NCBI GenBank assembly: GCA_013336025.1
Contig: JAAXUM010000097.1
Span: 1 to 6,778 of the forward strand
Length of the DNA stretch: 6,778 nt
Direction of reading: 5' to 3'
Source of the DNA: Chlorobiaceae bacterium
GTDB taxonomy: Bacteria > Bacteroidota > Chlorobiia > Chlorobiales > Chlorobiaceae
The notes under the pieces were generated by a model. The model was not told the DNA's origin, did not search any database, and worked only from the letters and a program-made list of their open reading frames with translations. The position numbers were made by a program, and so were the translations under genes. Shown here one piece after another: positions 6,057-6,778 of the stretch (the stretch's first letter is position 1; every line of letters begins with the position of its first letter).

Positions 6057-6778
6057 GTGACGCAGAAATATAAAGTGTTTTCCTGGCTGCTTTTTGATTT
6101 TGCAAACACTTCCTTCAGCGTGATGATGGTTACGTTTGCATTTCCTCTCTATTTCAAAAACGTTATCTGTAACGGAGCGGCTTACGGTGATGCATTGTGG
6201 GGATTCAGCGTGAGCCTTTCCATGCTGCTTGTTGCCATTGTTTCGCCGGTGCTTGGAGCTGCTGCCGATTTTTCCGGCAGAAGGAAACGATTTCTCTTTT
6301 CATTTACTCTTTTTTCCATTATTGCGACGGCACTGCTCTCTTTTTCAGGCCCGGGCATGGCAGCCACTGCTGCTGTTCTTTTTGTTTTTGCCAATATGGG
6401 TTTTGAAGGCGGCCTGGTGTTTTATGACGCATATCTCAAGGAGCTGACTTCAGAAAAAAGCATAGGGAGGCTCTCTGGTTATGGTTTTGCAATGGGATAC
6501 CTCGGCGCCCTCTGTATTCTCCTTCTTCTCAGACCGCTTCTTGCCGGAGGCATCGTTCCCGCCAATGCTCATAACGTGCAGTTGAGCTTTTTTCTTGTTG
6601 CACTTTTCTTTGCCTTTTTTGCATTGCCGCTTTTTCTTTCGTTGCGGGATGAAAAAAAGCAGGAAGGAGCTGCAATCTCCCTTGCGTCCATCAGGCGATC
6701 CGTCAGCGAGGTGCGCCATACGGTTCGTCATATCATGAGCTATCCGGATGTTGCAAAATTTCTGCTTGCTTACTTTTT
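6057..6778 (+). CDS. UMF1/Atg22-like MFS transporter (3' end cut by window edge)
   Basis: N-terminal 240 residues of a membrane transporter of the major facilitator superfamily that resembles the UMF1 (Atg22-like) family; the rest lies beyond the right edge. The opening SWLLFDFANTSFSVMMVTFAFPLYF (residues 9-33) has the family's aromatic, Asp and Ala-Asn pattern in the first membrane segment. GAAADFSGRRKRFL at 67-80 is the MFS loop 2-3 signature (D71, G74, R75-R76). NMGFEGGLVFYDAYLKEL at 113-130 and GRLSGYGFAMGYLGALCILLLL at 137-158 match the family's fourth and fifth segments. About six membrane segments can be seen up to residue 194, followed by a charged central loop (196-230) and the start of the C-terminal half. 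The GTG at 6057 is the only reasonable start, since an in-frame stop lies at 6021-6023 with no ATG after it. Its ribosome binding site is poor. The gene begins 47 bases after purQ with no terminator between. Substrate is unknown; bacterial members are mostly uncharacterised, and the purine context is only a hint. Confidence 0.85.
   Translation, partial: MTQKYKVFSWLLFDFANTSFSVMMVTFAFPLYFKNVICNGAAYGDALWGFSVSLSMLLVAIVSPVLGAAADFSGRRKRFLFSFTLFSIIATALLSFSGPGMAATAAVLFVFANMGFEGGLVFYDAYLKELTSEKSIGRLSGYGFAMGYLGALCILLLLRPLLAGGIVPANAHNVQLSFFLVALFFAFFALPLFLSLRDEKKQEGAAISLASIRRSVSEVRHTVRHIMSYPDVAKFLLAYF

Noticed and set aside
6182..6731. Minus- and plus-strand frames overlapping the transporter (6182-6394, 6197-6447, 6450-6731)
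   Set aside because: They are out-of-frame shadows of a clear membrane protein; their composition (Lys/Arg-rich or Phe/Cys-rich) is what the complement or shifted frame of hydrophobic codons gives.

Overview
The window reads as an ordinary, densely coding bacterial chromosome segment with roughly balanced base composition. Gene content and protein style (split PurS/PurQ, a CdsA-dependent PssA, a LipM-like acyltransferase, a DUF4136 lipoprotein) suggest a green sulfur bacterium (Chlorobiaceae, Chlorobium or a close relative). This placement rests on my recognition of the proteins, not on a search. I see no insertion sequence, prophage, CRISPR array, tRNA or rRNA.

Layout. On the minus strand, the left 1.35 kb holds ddl (D-alanine--D-alanine ligase, C-terminus cut off by the left edge). 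Directly upstream of ddl, 7 bases away, is a 153-residue protein that I do not recognise. The two are probably one transcript, read leftwards from about 1.37 kb. A 316-base divergent spacer (1348-1663) then separates them from a plus-strand series: a DUF4136-type lipoprotein; a LipM-like octanoyl/lipoyl transferase; panB (11 bases after it, probably co-transcribed); a 128-base spacer; pssA (phosphatidylserine synthase); purS and purQ (two parts of FGAM synthase); and the start of a UMF1/Atg22-like major facilitator transporter that runs off the right edge.

How the genes fit together. Most are housekeeping functions: peptidoglycan precursor synthesis (Ddl), lipoylation of carrier proteins (LipM-like), pantothenate/CoA synthesis (PanB), phosphatidylserine and hence phosphatidylethanolamine synthesis (PssA), and de novo purine synthesis (PurS + PurQ, which need PurL encoded outside the window). 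LipM-panB and pssA-purS-purQ-transporter look like two tightly packed runs of mixed function, so packing alone does not give a shared pathway. The parts of unknown function are the protein upstream of ddl, the DUF4136 lipoprotein and the substrate of the transporter.

I found no convincing novel system. The most useful leads are the uncharacterised ddl-linked protein, the perfect inverted repeat over its ribosome binding site, and the active-site cysteine that places the lipoyl enzyme with LipM rather than LplA.
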